NCBI GenBank assembly: GCA_015499995.1
Contig: JADNRV010000176.1
Location: 42,908-106,907, forward strand
Source: Flammula alnicola
Lineage: Eukaryota; Basidiomycota; Agaricomycetes; Agaricales; Strophariaceae
Direction of reading: 5' to 3'
DNA: 64,000 bases
A program made the translations under genes and the position numbers. Positions 21,783 to 33,174 of the stretch are shown in pieces. Within the stretch, counting starts at the first letter, position 1. The number at the start of each line of letters is the position of its first letter. The notes under the pieces were generated by a model. That model ran no database searches. It was not told the DNA's origin and saw only the letters and a list, made by a program, of their open reading frames with translations.

Positions 21783-22406
21783 CAGTGTTGGCATGTACTG
21801 GGTGGGTCGTGTACATCCACCCCCACGTTTTAGTGGGTACCCTCATGGGTGCCCACGTCCCACAATCGTGGGCATGGGTATTCCCACGCGCACCTCCCGG
21901 GAGTTTAGTACCTCACGTGACAAGGTACTACGTTCTGGAACCGTACGGATGCCGGGGCGGGGTTGCCGATTAGGGAAACACCTGCGGTTCGAGTAGATAG
22001 GCCTTGTCCTGGCAAAATTTCGCCAGATCGATGTTGTCTGTAGCATTCGGGGTAATTAGTTGATGTATTTAATGCAGAAAATTGGATTCCCGTTCATAGT
22101 AGACTCCGCAGATATGCCATTGCATCAACTACTACTTAGATCTTGATGCAGAAGGTGATCCTGTTGATTTTGAGGAAGGGAACGTCCGTATACGCCCCTC
22201 AATGCTGTAGAATACTACCCTATGAACAAATTTGGATGTTACATCGCGATACAGTCGTGCAGAATCGTCGATTTCTCAATGATGTCGCGCCTCCCCCACG
22301 CTGTTTCCTTATCGGGCTATCCCATGCCCACACATGATCGTGGGTGTACACATTTTCGTGGGGGTGTGGGCATACCCGTGCACATCCACAGTACATGCCA
22401 ACACTG
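21783..22406. mobile_element. Non-autonomous hAT-type element (MITE), 624 bp
   Basis: Ends are perfect 18-bp terminal inverted repeats: CAGTGTTGGCATGTACTG at 21783-21800 and its reverse complement at 22389-22406. An exact 8-bp target-site duplication TTGTGGGG flanks it (21775-21782 and 22407-22414). The CAGTG start, the TIR length and the 8-bp duplication are hAT superfamily traits. Subterminal regions on both sides carry many CCCACG/CGTGGG motifs, the usual binding sites of hAT transposases. No transposase is encoded. A short acidic open stretch near 22135-22210 (LDLDAEGDPVDFEEGN) might be a remnant of coding sequence. The intact duplication suggests a fairly recent insertion. Confidence 0.9.
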
Positions 22407-22414
22407 TTGTGGGG

Positions 22415-22855
22415 TGCTTTTCAATTATTTATGCCCTGAAAGTCAATGAAATTTATTTAGGAGATATATAATGACTTTGAGGATACGGCGGTGTGATTTT
22501 ATTTCCTGGCGAGAATGTTCAATCTATCTTGTGGTCGCCGGTCGGACGGCGGGTGACGGAACTGGCGGTGCCAAATTAATCGTATGCCGAGGCGTCGGCC
22601 TAGGAGCCGCGACCAGATTAGGTGAGCTTGGTCATCTTCGGTGGTTCCGGAAAATACTACGTAATCCCAGCACCGCATGGTTTCGATCGGCAGTAAATTT
22701 GGCATTGAATTCGAAAGGCAGTGCACACTCGAGCCTGCACATTTCCTCCAGGCGTATCAGTGGCTTGTTCACTGAGGGTCATTCGTCTCTACTCTCCAAC
22801 TACCATCCAAACTCTCTGAACCTTTTCTGTCCACTGCTATTCTTCTGCTACCCTC
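22415..22855. other. Intergenic upstream of GTPase gene
   Basis: No supported gene. Likely promoter and pyrimidine-rich 5' UTR (CTACTCTCCAACTACCATCC region) of the GTPase gene. Confidence 0.4.
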
Positions 22856-23708
22856 ATGTCGTCAACAACATGGAAAAGAAGGGCGAACGACGCGTACGAC
22901 CCTGTAATGAAAGATGCAAGGAACACAGATATCATCATCCCGTGAGATTTCTGCGTGGTTGCTTACTCGAAAATACTTATAAATTCATCTTTTTCATAGA
23001 ATCATAGGCTCGATAGGTGTCGGGAAAAGCAAAGTACGCAAAATAGACCAAAATCCATACTGTTGGTCAACAATTTTCAGTTTATCAACACACTTCTTGA
23101 AGAAGAGTCTGTAGTCATCGTCGGCCATGAATTGACTTGCTGTACAGAGGAACTCAAGCCTCTTATAGTTCCATGTCCACCTGGTACTCCGGGGAGATTG
23201 GTATTTGTAGATACACCTGGATTCGACCCAGAACTCGATGACTCCGAAATCTTAAGGCGTATCTCCGTTTGGCTGGCAGCGTCGTGAGTCGCGTATCCTT
23301 GCGCAATTGGCGGAAAATAAGATGTTAACATGCATATCTGTCAGGTACTCCGATTCTATGAAGCTCGGTGGTGTCATTTATCTGTATGACATTACCCTTC
23401 CGCGTCTGCTAGGAACGCGTGAGCGAGAAGCGACCCGCACGGCTATAAATGTGTTCATGAAAGGGTATGGACACGACAGCCTGAAATCAGTCGTTCTCGC
23501 CACCACAAAGTGGAAGATAATTGACACAGCCATAGTAGGAGTCGGACAATATCGAGAGGAGATGTTAGAGGACAATCAGTGGAAGGAGATGCTTAACGCT
23601 GGTGCCCAGAAGTTCCGATTTTGTGACGACAAAGAGTCTGCCTGGAACATTGTAAATGCCATTATCGATAGATACAAGAAAAGTAGTCTTGACCCAAAGC
23701 CGCGTTAG
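22856..23708 (+). CDS. P-loop GTPase (AIG1/septin-like G domain protein)
   Basis: Four exons, 22856-22941, 23000-23033 (34 nt), 23081-23283 and 23345-23708, join in frame to 228 residues. The Walker A/G1 motif GSIGVGKSKF spans two exons. Switch II/G3 is VFVDTPGFD. A hydrophobic strand GGVIYLYDIT follows, and the G4 position reads ATTKW instead of the usual T/NKxD, so guanine specificity may be relaxed. This layout is typical of the many small basidiomycete G-domain proteins usually annotated as P-loop NTPases, related to AIG1/Toc34 GTPases. There is no membrane anchor or additional domain. The cellular role is unknown. The ATG at 22856 is chosen because it gives the only frame that splices into the P-loop. 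Confidence 0.82.
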
Positions 23709-24107
23709 CAAAACTACCCAATCCTTGCCAGGCTTATGTAACTTGAAATAGTTTGGGTGGTCACTGGAATCACAATGTATGGTAGGCAAATAGAGGAGCT
23801 TTGTGCTACGTGGGACTGAGCCTCGAAACAAGAGTTGAGATTTCAGAGGCAATTAACACAGGAATATTTATTCAACATGCATTTCTAGTGAAATAATCCT
23901 CAGGATGCCCAAAAATCAACTTGCTGAACATTAGACACAACTAGATAGTAGATAAGTAAAACAAAAAAAAATCTTTCATTACTACTCAAGCTACCAACCA
24001 CCGTATTATAGAGCAAACCCACGAAATTGACTACAACTACCCAGCGGACAACAAAAAATCAAAGCATCAGACTTCAGAATCGACGCGTTAGATGTTCTGT
24101 CATCGAG
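23709..24107. other. Intergenic, convergent 3' ends
   Basis: About 400 bp between the GTPase stop and the NACHT gene stop. AT-rich, with no gene seen. Confidence 0.45.
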
Positions 24108-27100
24108 CTATGTCCTGAATACCCTTTTCAAGAATTTGTGCAGGGGCCACTTCTTGACAGTTGTCTCTGATCCACCCCTTTTCACTTTGTGTTGTTCTGC
24201 AGATTTTTGCCCTTGCGTTTGCGGCCGGCGCGTTTGCGGCCGGCGCGTTTGCGGTTGGTGGGTTTGCGGCTGGCGGGCCTCATGCTTGCGGGCTTGGTGC
24301 TTTTGCTCTTGCTGCTCGAATTGAGAAATATCGTGATATCTTCCCAACAAGTGGTAGTCATCCGGATACCAGTCTTTGGCGATCCGAGTGACTGATTCGA
24401 GCATCTGATTGTATGCTCTATGCTCATCCTGAAAATCCTGTTAAACTTTGTCAGATTAAATGGCTTCATGTTAATCAATGGATCTTGCCAGTGCTCTGAT
24501 GCAAGACAGAAATTGTGACATCTGCCTGACTGTGCCGGAATATGAGAAGTAGTGAGGATGGGGCAGAAAGTCCAGGATGTCTTGTTGCAGTTCATTGGTG
24601 GGAGCAGCAACTTCTAGATGCTTGATCATCTGTTGTGCCGTGTTGAAAAGCGTCACCATATTACCTGTTCAGTGAAACACATGTAACTTGAATTAATAAA
24701 CAAAATAGATGGAAATAAATGATTGGGTTGTACCGGAACTGCCGGACTGGGTCAAAGCTTTGAAATGTTCAAACCAGAGGTGGGCGAAATCAGCATGCCT
24801 GTTTGGAGGGTCAATATAATAGTTTTGAGCTCGAGTAGGATCACATAGAAAGTCGGGTAGGGATGCATGAAGAAATTTAATGGAAGCGGTACTGACCGCA
24901 ATAACCGATTTCAAGTCGGCTAATGCAATCTCTACATCTCCCTCACCCAAAGATAGAAATCGCTCGATGGTTATAGTTTTGTTGCAGGACGCGAGAATCA
25001 CATAGCTGAGTATTAGCATAGTAGCATCAATGTCCTCCACACACGAGAAGACATGCATGTACAGTGCATCAAGCTGTGCGAACGGTGTATCAAGACGAAC
25101 AGGGCGTATGCCTCGGACGATCTCCAGGCGTTGTACAGGGTGGTGACGTGGTGAAGACACAAAATTTATCACCACTGATGCATAAATGAACTGGCCGGAG
25201 GATTTTCCGACGATGTTGTCAACAACGTCTTCGGGTGGCCAAGACGAGCCAATGAGATGCTTGAACGGATGGCTGACTTTGATTTCGGCGAACTTATCGT
25301 TGAGGAAGAGACGAATATCTTTGTCGGCACGATATATGTCGTCCAAAGGCAATCGTGTAACAATGTCGGTCACCTTCCTTGAATTGAATGCCATGGTGAT
25401 CTGTTGCTCGGGACGGCTGGCGATAAGGCATACTAGGGGAAGACCTGTGTCCCGTAGAGCATCTGAAAGAGCATGAATGATGTTGGTTTGCACATCGCGG
25501 CCATCGCACTCATCAAGACCGTCGATTATGATTAGGAATGGAGATGTCAGGTTGGCTGAACTATCAGACTGCTGCCTAATTTGTAGGAGAGGTTCAATGA
25601 TCGAGGACATCTGGGAGTTGGAAAAAACGGCATCAAAAAACGGCGATCGCAACGGCGATCGCAGCGGCGGGACGGCGGCTTTCCACCCGGTCACGGGACT
25701 TGCGCGCTAGGGGATCTACTTAATCATATTAATTCATAATGGGAGGCATTGTCTGAACCGTGAACGCCTCTCCGTGAATGCTTTCGCGTTCTCTGGAATC
25801 ACATCAAGATACAATTCAATGACTATATGCTACTACATAAGATTGAAAAAGGGGGGAAATAGTATTAAGGAAAGGCGGGTCCTAAGGTAGAGCTGTGTGG
25901 CGACGCAAGAGCGCCTGGCCATTGCCAAATGAAGAGATGAAGTCGGGGAGACAGTAACGGCGCCTCGACGAGGAGGTAAGGGTGGTGAGACGGCATGAAG
26001 ATCCGGCTGGGACGAGCGCCAGCAGTATATAAATGCTGCTGCACCTCGGGTCGCTTTCATGATCATATCCCAGCGCCTTCGATTTTGCTCCTGCGCCTTC
26101 GTCTCCCACCTCGCATCGAAACGGTGGTGGTGGGGCTTCTGCTTTGGGTTGCTGCTATATCTCCTGGTCGTGGGCCACTGCCGCTGTGTTTCTTCGTTGT
26201 ACGTGCGCTGATGCCACTGCTGCCTCTCTTGGTCGTACTGGTACATGTATCGCCACTACCTCTCCTCAATGCAATGATGTTGCCGCCGCCGCCGCGTTCG
26301 TTGTCGAGGATAACACGGCCATCGAGGCAAATTCTGGTGCAATTTTTGGCGGTTGTTCAGTTGGCGTTGTGTAGGTATCGCAAATGAAGAGAGGCGGGAA
26401 AATGGACCGGAGGAGAAAGGAAGCGACGCGCGAGGACACATGCAGGACGGGGCGCTCACCTGACTGCCGGACTTTGCCGCCAGTTCTGATCGCCGTGGAC
26501 CCCGCCGTGTTTTCCAACTCCCAGATTTTATCCAATGATCAAGGCCTTGAGCTGCGATTCGAATGACCGTCCGAAGAGAAGAGGGTCCCGGTCGAGCGCT
26601 TCGACAATAATTTTGCGAGTGAGCGGAATGCTTATGGTGAGTTGATAGGCGAGCGTAGCCGCCAATGGTTTGGCAGTATTACGAGTTGGGTCCTGCCTGA
26701 AGAAAAAGAAGCTGGCGTTGGCCAGCTTCGCTTGTTCGCACCTCTCAGCGATGGATCGGGCGATCGACGACTTTCCCGCTCCTGCGGCACCATTTAGCCA
26801 CATGATCCATGCGTCGCGATCCTCGCTGCGCCGAATCCACTTCATGACCTTCTGCAAGACCGCGAGGCGCGTATTTGGATGACATTTTGGGGGATCGGCT
26901 TGCTGCTCAGAGTTGTGGAAAGCAGTCGTAGCCACCTCTTTGCGAAGCAGCTTTAACCGGGCTATGATTCATTAACTCATAAGAAGATAATCTTCGGACA
27001 TCATATAGATATACCATCGCACCTGTAGAATCGTTTGCGTTCACGACATTGGTAACGTTGTGTTGGGTGTATGTCCCCCCAGTAAACACGGCATTGGACA

Positions 27101-27143
27101 CGCTGGACAACATTATATTCTGAGTCGGAGGAGTAAGTGCCAT
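24108..27143 (-). pseudogene. NACHT-domain NLR gene interrupted by a DNA transposon
   Basis: STAND-type NTPase of the fungal NLR class (predicted role in non-self recognition or regulated cell death). Starts at ATG 27143; an intron near 26962-27023 joins the N-terminus to the linker with HNSEQQADPPKCHPNTR, a hallmark of agaricomycete NLRs. Walker A is WLNGAAGAGKSSIA; Walker B is FLIIIDGLDECDGRD; the sensor region has LIASRPEQQI. Between them the gene is cut at 26532 to 25603 by a 930-bp element, which brings a stop two codons after the junction. Removing the element and one 8-bp duplication would restore the reading frame. Further introns follow near 24738-24665 and a GC-AG intron near 24490-24430. 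The C-terminus has PQT-type repeats and a basic tail (KWPLHKFLKRVFRT) and no WD40, ankyrin or TPR sensor array, so it is a short NLR. As it stands it is probably inactive. Confidence 0.85.
25603..26532. mobile_element. 930-bp non-autonomous DNA element with 8-bp target duplication
   Basis: Flanked by the direct repeat CAATGATC at 25595-25602 and 26533-26540. The ends are imperfect 29-bp terminal inverted repeats (25 of 29 identical) sharing ATCTGGGAGTTGGAAAA. Subterminal ACGGCGATC motifs occur on both sides, as a tandem pair on the left. There is no recognisable transposase; the inner part has ORFs of unclear meaning, for example a Gln/Arg-rich frame on the minus strand near 26246-26040. The 8-bp duplication fits hAT, P, Merlin or KDZ superfamilies. 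The termini do not start with the hAT CAG pattern, so the superfamily is left open. Confidence 0.85.
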
Positions 27144-27596
27144 CACGCCACGCTAAAGATCTCGAAACAATCGTCTTTCAAGTGGAGGAGGGGAGAGGGG
27201 ATGCTCTGACAGTGACAAGAAGCAAGAAGCGTTGAATATGAGGCTGAAAACAAGCTCTTCAGTAGGCCGCAGACCACCACAGCCAAGTTCCCTCACTGTG
27301 CATATGGCCGCGGCAGCTTCGCCATTAACTTCAACTTAAACTTGTAACCTCCAGGGATTTCCTTCTGAGGCAGCCTGGGAGAGCCTGGGAAAGCGACCGA
27401 TTTGCGATCAATTATCAACCACGTGACCAAATAAGCTGAATTGAAGAATAGTTTGCCTAAATAAGAGACTATTGGCATTTTTTTCCTGTGATTTTGGACG
27501 AAAGCCCGGGGATCCAGATTTTGCTTCCGAACCCTTTACATAATTGGAATGAGAATGAGATTTCATTTTCAATCATATTTTTTCTGTAACATAACC
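27144..27596. other. Divergent promoter region, NACHT gene and DUS3
   Basis: 453 bp between two divergent start codons. The last about 40 bp are shared with the upstream region of the truncated DUS3 copy (ending CTGTAACATAACC before the ATG), so part of the core promoter or 5' UTR was duplicated. Confidence 0.5.
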
Positions 27597-30475
27597 ATGG
27601 AAGTCGAAACTCCTGCTCCTGCTCCTGTAACATACCCTGCCGGTACAGCACCAGTAAAGGCTGAGTGAGTCCCAGAAAATTACAATGCAATTTGCAAAGG
27701 CTAATGACGAGCCGCAGGTATCTGATTTCAACCTCACTGCAAGTCGTAGCAGACGATGATGCAGCGGAAGGCACGACGACGGGCGACCGCGGACAGCACC
27801 GCGACGGACGAGATTCCAAGTCTAATTGGGACTCGAGGGACTCAAGAGGCCCTTCACGCGGGAAAATGACAAAAGAGCAGAAGAAGGCTCAGCGAGGACA
27901 GAATAAGGCTAGGAGATTTGCGAAGACGCGGGATGAGCTCGACTTGTGTTGGAAGGTGGCGAATGGCTCAATATGCGAGTACGCGAACGAGTTGAGTTCT
28001 TTACATTTTTATCCGTCTCGAGGAGAAAAAGCTGATGAATTGCTTCAATAGCTGTCGGTTTACACACGACATTTCTGGATACCTTGCTGCTAAAGCACGC
28101 GACATACACATCCCTGAACTCTCAGAAATATCGGACTCGCCACCCTTTGCTCCTGACCAGGAATCACTGCGCAGAACTCAACCAGACCATCCCTCTCTCG
28201 ACTTGAACACTGTCTGTCCTGTATTCGCCGAAACGGGGGAATGTAGGTTCGTCAATAATATTCGATCAATGTCTGAAGATCCACTCAGAATTACCCAGAT
28301 ATGGCTTCAAATGTCGATTCTTAGGAGGGCACATTCGCTTCTCCGAATCTGGAGAATCCTCATTAGTTGGAGACGACGATAAAAAGGCACGGGCTGCGCT
28401 GACAGCCCAAGAAGTTAACTTTGTCGGTCCCGACGTGCAAAAAGCCCTGCGTTCGAAAAAGGTCCGTCTCCTCGTTGCCCACTGTAACTTTACGTAAACA
28501 TAACATGCTCTACTAGTACCCATTCCCCGTCGCCGACGAGTACCTCCGCCAACTGGCGGTCGAAAACCCCGAATTGAATAGCAAACCCAAGGCCGTTCCT
28601 AATGCTAACTCCGTCGTTATCGGTGAACCTGAGCAAGAAATGGTTGACGTCGAGATGTCTGCTCCTGCACCTCCGCCGCCACCTCCTACAGTACCCGAAG
28701 AGAACTCTTCACCAACAAAATCGGCTGTAGATGAAATCGTCGAGACACGTACCGGCAATGCTGCGACGACGACAACCCAGGTGGATACACCTGATGTACG
28801 GGTCAGATTCCCGGAGAAGAAAAGGTTGCACTGGGCTGGAAAGACGTGTATGTCGTGTATTCTTTACACTCCATCTGGTACTGACGTTGTTGAAATATGG
28901 TTCCTCACAGATCTTGCGCCTTTGACGACCGTCGGAAACCTCGTAGGCCCATTTCCTCAACCTATGTCAATGCCGCTTATTAAGATACCTACTAGCCATT
29001 TCGTCGCCTGTGCGTTGACCTGGGAGCTGATATAACCTGTGGAGAGAGTATGTTCCTTCTCTTCATGAACTCGGCGACGTTCCTGACAATTCGTCATCAT
29101 CAGTGGGTCTTTCAAGCTCCTTCCTAGCAGGATCCAAAGAAGAATGGTCTCTCGTTCGTCGACATCCCTCTGAGAGAATTTTCGGTGTCCAAGTCGCTGG
29201 CAACAAGCCCGCAAATCTCGTCCCTACTGCAGAGGTCCTAGCCAAGGAATGCGGTGCCAACCTTGACTTCGTGGACGTGAACTGTGGATGCCCGATTGAT
29301 TTGGTGTTTAAGAGTGGGAGTGGATCTGCCCGTAAGTCTCATTTTCTTTAGCTAACGGGATAGTAGGGTATTTATTGACCTCATCGGTTTCTAGTGCTCG
29401 ATACAGTCGGAAAGCTGGGCAAGATTCTTATTGGGATGAATAGGGCCCTTGGAGAGATACCTGTGACTGTGAAGCTACGCACAGGGGTCAAAGATGGGAA
29501 AAATACGGCGCACAAGCTCATGCCTCGACTGTCGGCGGAATGGAACGTGGGATGTGTAACGGTGGGCTTCTTCGATTGCCGGCTCTCTGTGTTGAGCTTG
29601 ATCTAATTTCGTCTTCTCTGATCAGCTTCATGGACGGACGAGGCAACAACGATACACTCGACTTGCTGACTGGGATTACATCAAACAATGCGTTGAGGCC
29701 GTGCGAGCGCGAGAAGCGGATGAAGATCGTATGTCTCTTTTCTTGTCTCTATGCTCAATTTCGTTCAATATTGGTCCTAGTGCCTCCTGTACCCATTTTC
29801 GGCGGCGGCGATTGTTTCTCCTCATACGACTATTGGACAAACGTCGAGAAGACAGGTGTAGACGGTGTGATGATTGGACGAGGGGCTCTTATAAAGCCTT
29901 GGATCTTCACAGAGATCAAAGAGCGGAGAGAATGGGATATCAGTGCAAGGGAGAGGCTGGATCTGATAAGAAAGGTATGTGCGAACTATCGACCGCTTTT
30001 GGATGTCTATTGATCTTATTCTTTGTGCATAGTATGCGGAATATGGCTTGAAGTCAGTCTTTAACACTTTTCCTACCATTTTACCTCTTGACTGATGATC
30101 CGTTTTCTAGTCACTTCGGCTCAGATACGACAGGCGTAAATGCAACTCGAAGATACCTCTGCGAAGCTCTATCATTCCAGTATCGATACATACCTATAGG
30201 CATTCTCGAGCAACTACCGGGCAGGATCAACGACCGCGCACCTGCTTTCCGCGGCCGCAATGAGCTGGGTTCGTTCCATTCACTCGCTCCTCTTGTTCCT
30301 ATGTGTAATACTTACAATTCCGTCTCGTCTTCAAATAGAATCCTTGCTCGCCAGCCCTGATAGCAACGACTGGGTAAAAGTCTCAGAGATGTTCTTGGGC
30401 CCTGCGCCAGAAACATGGAGCTTCACACCGAAGCATAAGAGCAATGCGTATGGGAGCGAAGAGGGCCAGGGATAG
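27597..30475 (+). CDS. DUS3: tRNA-dihydrouridine(47) synthase, Dus3 type
   Basis: FMN-dependent enzyme that reduces uridine 47 in tRNA variable loops using NAD(P)H. Fourteen exons: 27597-27664, 27718-27990, 28052-28246, 28299-28461, 28517-28847, 28911-28942, 28996-29047, 29104-29331, 29395-29561, 29626-29728, 29781-29974, 30033-30052, 30111-30268, 30339-30475. They add up to exactly 706 codons plus stop. N-terminal CCCH fingers: [20 protein letters not shown] and [19 protein letters not shown]. The TIM barrel opens with [28 protein letters not shown]. It carries the catalytic-Cys motif [12 protein letters not shown], the substrate loop [12 protein letters not shown], and the flavin-phosphate segment [12 protein letters not shown]. 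All are as expected, so the gene appears functional. Its 5' half is duplicated at 16.7 kb. Exon 12 is only 20 nt. Confidence 0.95.
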
Positions 30476-31174
30476 ATCGTGGTACTTATTGCATACTGAT
30501 CCAATTTCATTCACTATACATACCAATGGGAGTAGTATGTGCATTTTCTCTTTTCAGGGACGATGAGATACAAATATTGTACCTCGCGTTTCAATTTTTG
30601 GATTGGAGGTTATTTGTCGGACGCATTTTGCTCATGTGACTAGAAAATCTCCTGATTTAGGATGCCGACACCCACGACCTGAAACCTTTTCCCGAGGCCG
30701 ACATCTGTCAGGGTCATATGTCAGAATGTCAACCTTGGTCATGCAGCCTCACTGCCTCGGTACGCCTTTACTACAAGTCTGCTACGATTCCTCTGCATCC
30801 TACACTTATGAAAGTGAGTCTCACAAGGTTGTATCTCTGCTCGGAAGGATTGTTCATTGTCCACAATAACCCACAGGAATAGATCTGCGTGTCCTATAGT
30901 GCATTTTTGAACCCGGGAAAGCCATAGAGAATAGCAAAAATCACGCATCGTGTGAGACCCAACGGAACATAGCTACCTTTTATCCATTCACTTATTGGCA
31001 AACCAAGGTTTGGAATGGACCTCGTCCCCTATAAGTACCTCAACCTTTCAGCATTCGACCCTCAGCACGCTCTCGGACCTGCAGCGGTTGTTGAAAGGGT
31101 TTAGAAACGTATGTCGTCAGATTAGGCTCCCTCAAATCCTTGGCTGACGGTACAGGTGGCTGTAGGGGGCGAAG
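30476..31174. other. Intergenic upstream of F-box C2
   Basis: About 700 bp without a supported gene. A TATA-like CCCTATAAGTA near 31027 and pyrimidine stretches suggest the promoter of the next gene. Confidence 0.4.
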
Positions 31175-32986
31175 ATGATTGATTCGAAAGTCACCCTTCT
31201 AGACTTACCTAACGAACTGCTCCTTCACATCCTCTCTTTCAGATCAGTCCTCTTCTCTAGAGACATCTACAACGTGGCGCTCCTTTCAACACGATTTCGA
31301 TCGCTTGCTCTTCCTCTCTTCCTCGCCAATGAAAGCATTCCAGATCCAGAAAATGAAACATCACTTTACGTGATTGAATGGTACCCCAAACACGTCGCGT
31401 CGGCTGGTCGACCAGACGCACTCTCCGCTCTGAATATTTCGACTCACATATCGAGGATAAACCGCTTCAGGTGCTTCTTCCAAGACCCAGACGCAAAGAG
31501 CTTTCGGAATACTTTCCAACAGGCGTTTCAACTATCCGATGCCGTCCGACGCGCCTCGACATTCGTCAAGAAATTGGATAGAATTGGCATCGCCGAAATT
31601 TATCTTGTCTGGGACCCTTACTTCGTCATTCGAGAAAGGAACATCAACTACGTCCCATTCTCAGAACTGAAACGGTGGACCGATGCATTCGGTTCCATGC
31701 TAAACCTTATCGTTGAGCGTGGGTGTACCTCCCTAACAGTCCAATATGACCCTTCCATTTTGCCTCCATTTCACTTCCGTTCCGGCGGTCCCATGAAAAA
31801 GGCCCTCTCATATCTATCACATAACGTCCTACGACGCGAAGGTCAATCCTCTGACCTTCACTGGGAGTTCGAAAGACCCACCCACGAAGACAAGACAACA
31901 TCTAACGAGGCAGATTACGCACCACTACTCTCCTCCTCCGCCCAGGCAATAAAATCTGTTACTTCATTATCCATGCACTCTCCAGTTCTCTTGCTCCCCC
32001 CTTTTGTAAATTGGACGCTATCACTTCTCCGCAGTCATTCCAATTTGACCTCAATTTCTTTCGCCCACATCTCTTTCTCTAAAGGAGTTTGGTCAACCGT
32101 TCTACCCTTTATTGCCGATGCAGTCTCTGATCGGCTGAAAGAGTTGTCGTTTTTTAGAAACTGTCCACACCTCGACCCTTCGGACCTCCTTCATTTCCTA
32201 GGTCGACTTCCTAATTTAACGCACTTGTCCATCGACCGAACCTTCCGTACGAGATTCCAGGAAATCAAACCTGCGAAAACCACGTTCTCGACGATTCAAA
32301 ATACTTCCCCGACTTCCCATTCCTTACCCAAATTTCCCCACGTCCATACGTTGAAGGCTCCAGTCGAACTGGTTTCACTCTTACTAGGCCCCCGCCCATT
32401 CTTGACCAAGGACCACATCACTACCCCCCTGCCAAACCTCCGAAACCTCACAGTTTACCCATGCAGTCTCCTCATCCATCCTCCGAGTTACGTCCAATCA
32501 AGCCTCGTTGTCAATGACCTACTACAGAGAGTGAAATCCCAACCTCGGCCTCACGACCTCTGCCTCACGCTTGATGCGCAGATGGAGTTCACGGATTTTG
32601 GACCTGTGACTCGCTATCTCGAAACCATAAATACGCGAATGGAATTCCAGCGCACACTTTTCGGGACTCTTAGCGAGGAAGACATAAAGAAATTGACGGA
32701 GAATGGTTCTCTTCCTCATATTTCTTTCGATCATATTCAGCATCTTCTTCTATACAGGTTCAATTTACGATATCCTGACCACACTCCACCCGCTTTATGT
32801 CTCTGGCTCAAAACCCTCTTTCCCAATGTGGAACGCCTCACCTTTACTTGCCGCTTGGATGCACATCCTCAACAAGATGTCCACATGGATAATGATACAA
32901 TCGAATGGCTGATCAAAGAGTTACGTGAAGTCTGTCATGGCGTACGGACTCTCGTCGTAGGAAAGATAACGTATAAATTGTGGTAG
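31175..32986 (+). CDS. F-box protein (family C, second copy)
   Basis: Single exon of 603 residues from a true ATG. The F-box is near residues 8-50 (LLDLPNELLLHILSFRSVL...IYNVALLSTRFRSLALPLF), close to the canonical LPxELLxxI pattern. A leucine-rich recognition region follows, with the same landmarks as the gene at 9396-11153 (RGCTSLTVQY, LLLPPFVNWTL, NLTSISFAHIS, VLPFIADAV). The two are therefore diverged paralogues on opposite strands, about 20 kb apart. The predicted role is an SCF ubiquitin ligase adaptor; the target is unknown. No stops or frameshifts, so it is probably functional. Confidence 0.85.
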   Translation: MIDSKVTLLDLPNELLLHILSFRSVLFSRDIYNVALLSTRFRSLALPLFLANESIPDPENETSLYVIEWYPKHVASAGRPDALSALNISTHISRINRFRCFFQDPDAKSFRNTFQQAFQLSDAVRRASTFVKKLDRIGIAEIYLVWDPYFVIRERNINYVPFSELKRWTDAFGSMLNLIVERGCTSLTVQYDPSILPPFHFRSGGPMKKALSYLSHNVLRREGQSSDLHWEFERPTHEDKTTSNEADYAPLLSSSAQAIKSVTSLSMHSPVLLLPPFVNWTLSLLRSHSNLTSISFAHISFSKGVWSTVLPFIADAVSDRLKELSFFRNCPHLDPSDLLHFLGRLPNLTHLSIDRTFRTRFQEIKPAKTTFSTIQNTSPTSHSLPKFPHVHTLKAPVELVSLLLGPRPFLTKDHITTPLPNLRNLTVYPCSLLIHPPSYVQSSLVVNDLLQRVKSQPRPHDLCLTLDAQMEFTDFGPVTRYLETINTRMEFQRTLFGTLSEEDIKKLTENGSLPHISFDHIQHLLLYRFNLRYPDHTPPALCLWLKTLFPNVERLTFTCRLDAHPQQDVHMDNDTIEWLIKELREVCHGVRTLVVGKITYKLW

Positions 32987-33174
32987 CTACTCAATTAAAA
33001 ATAATCGTATCGCAGATGGTGCATTGTAATACAAGAAATAAGCATGGCAAAGTTCTTATCAAGTCATATAACCGTTGAATCCGCCCGCTGATTCTGGGAA
33101 CGAGGAGCTAGGTAAGGCGGAAAAGGAAAAGGTATTGTAATGTCCATGATATGAAGGCTGATAGGGACTACCAC

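Noticed and set aside
25833..26246. 137-codon frame inside the 930-bp element
   Set aside because: No transposase motif and no family resemblance; kept only as part of the element description.
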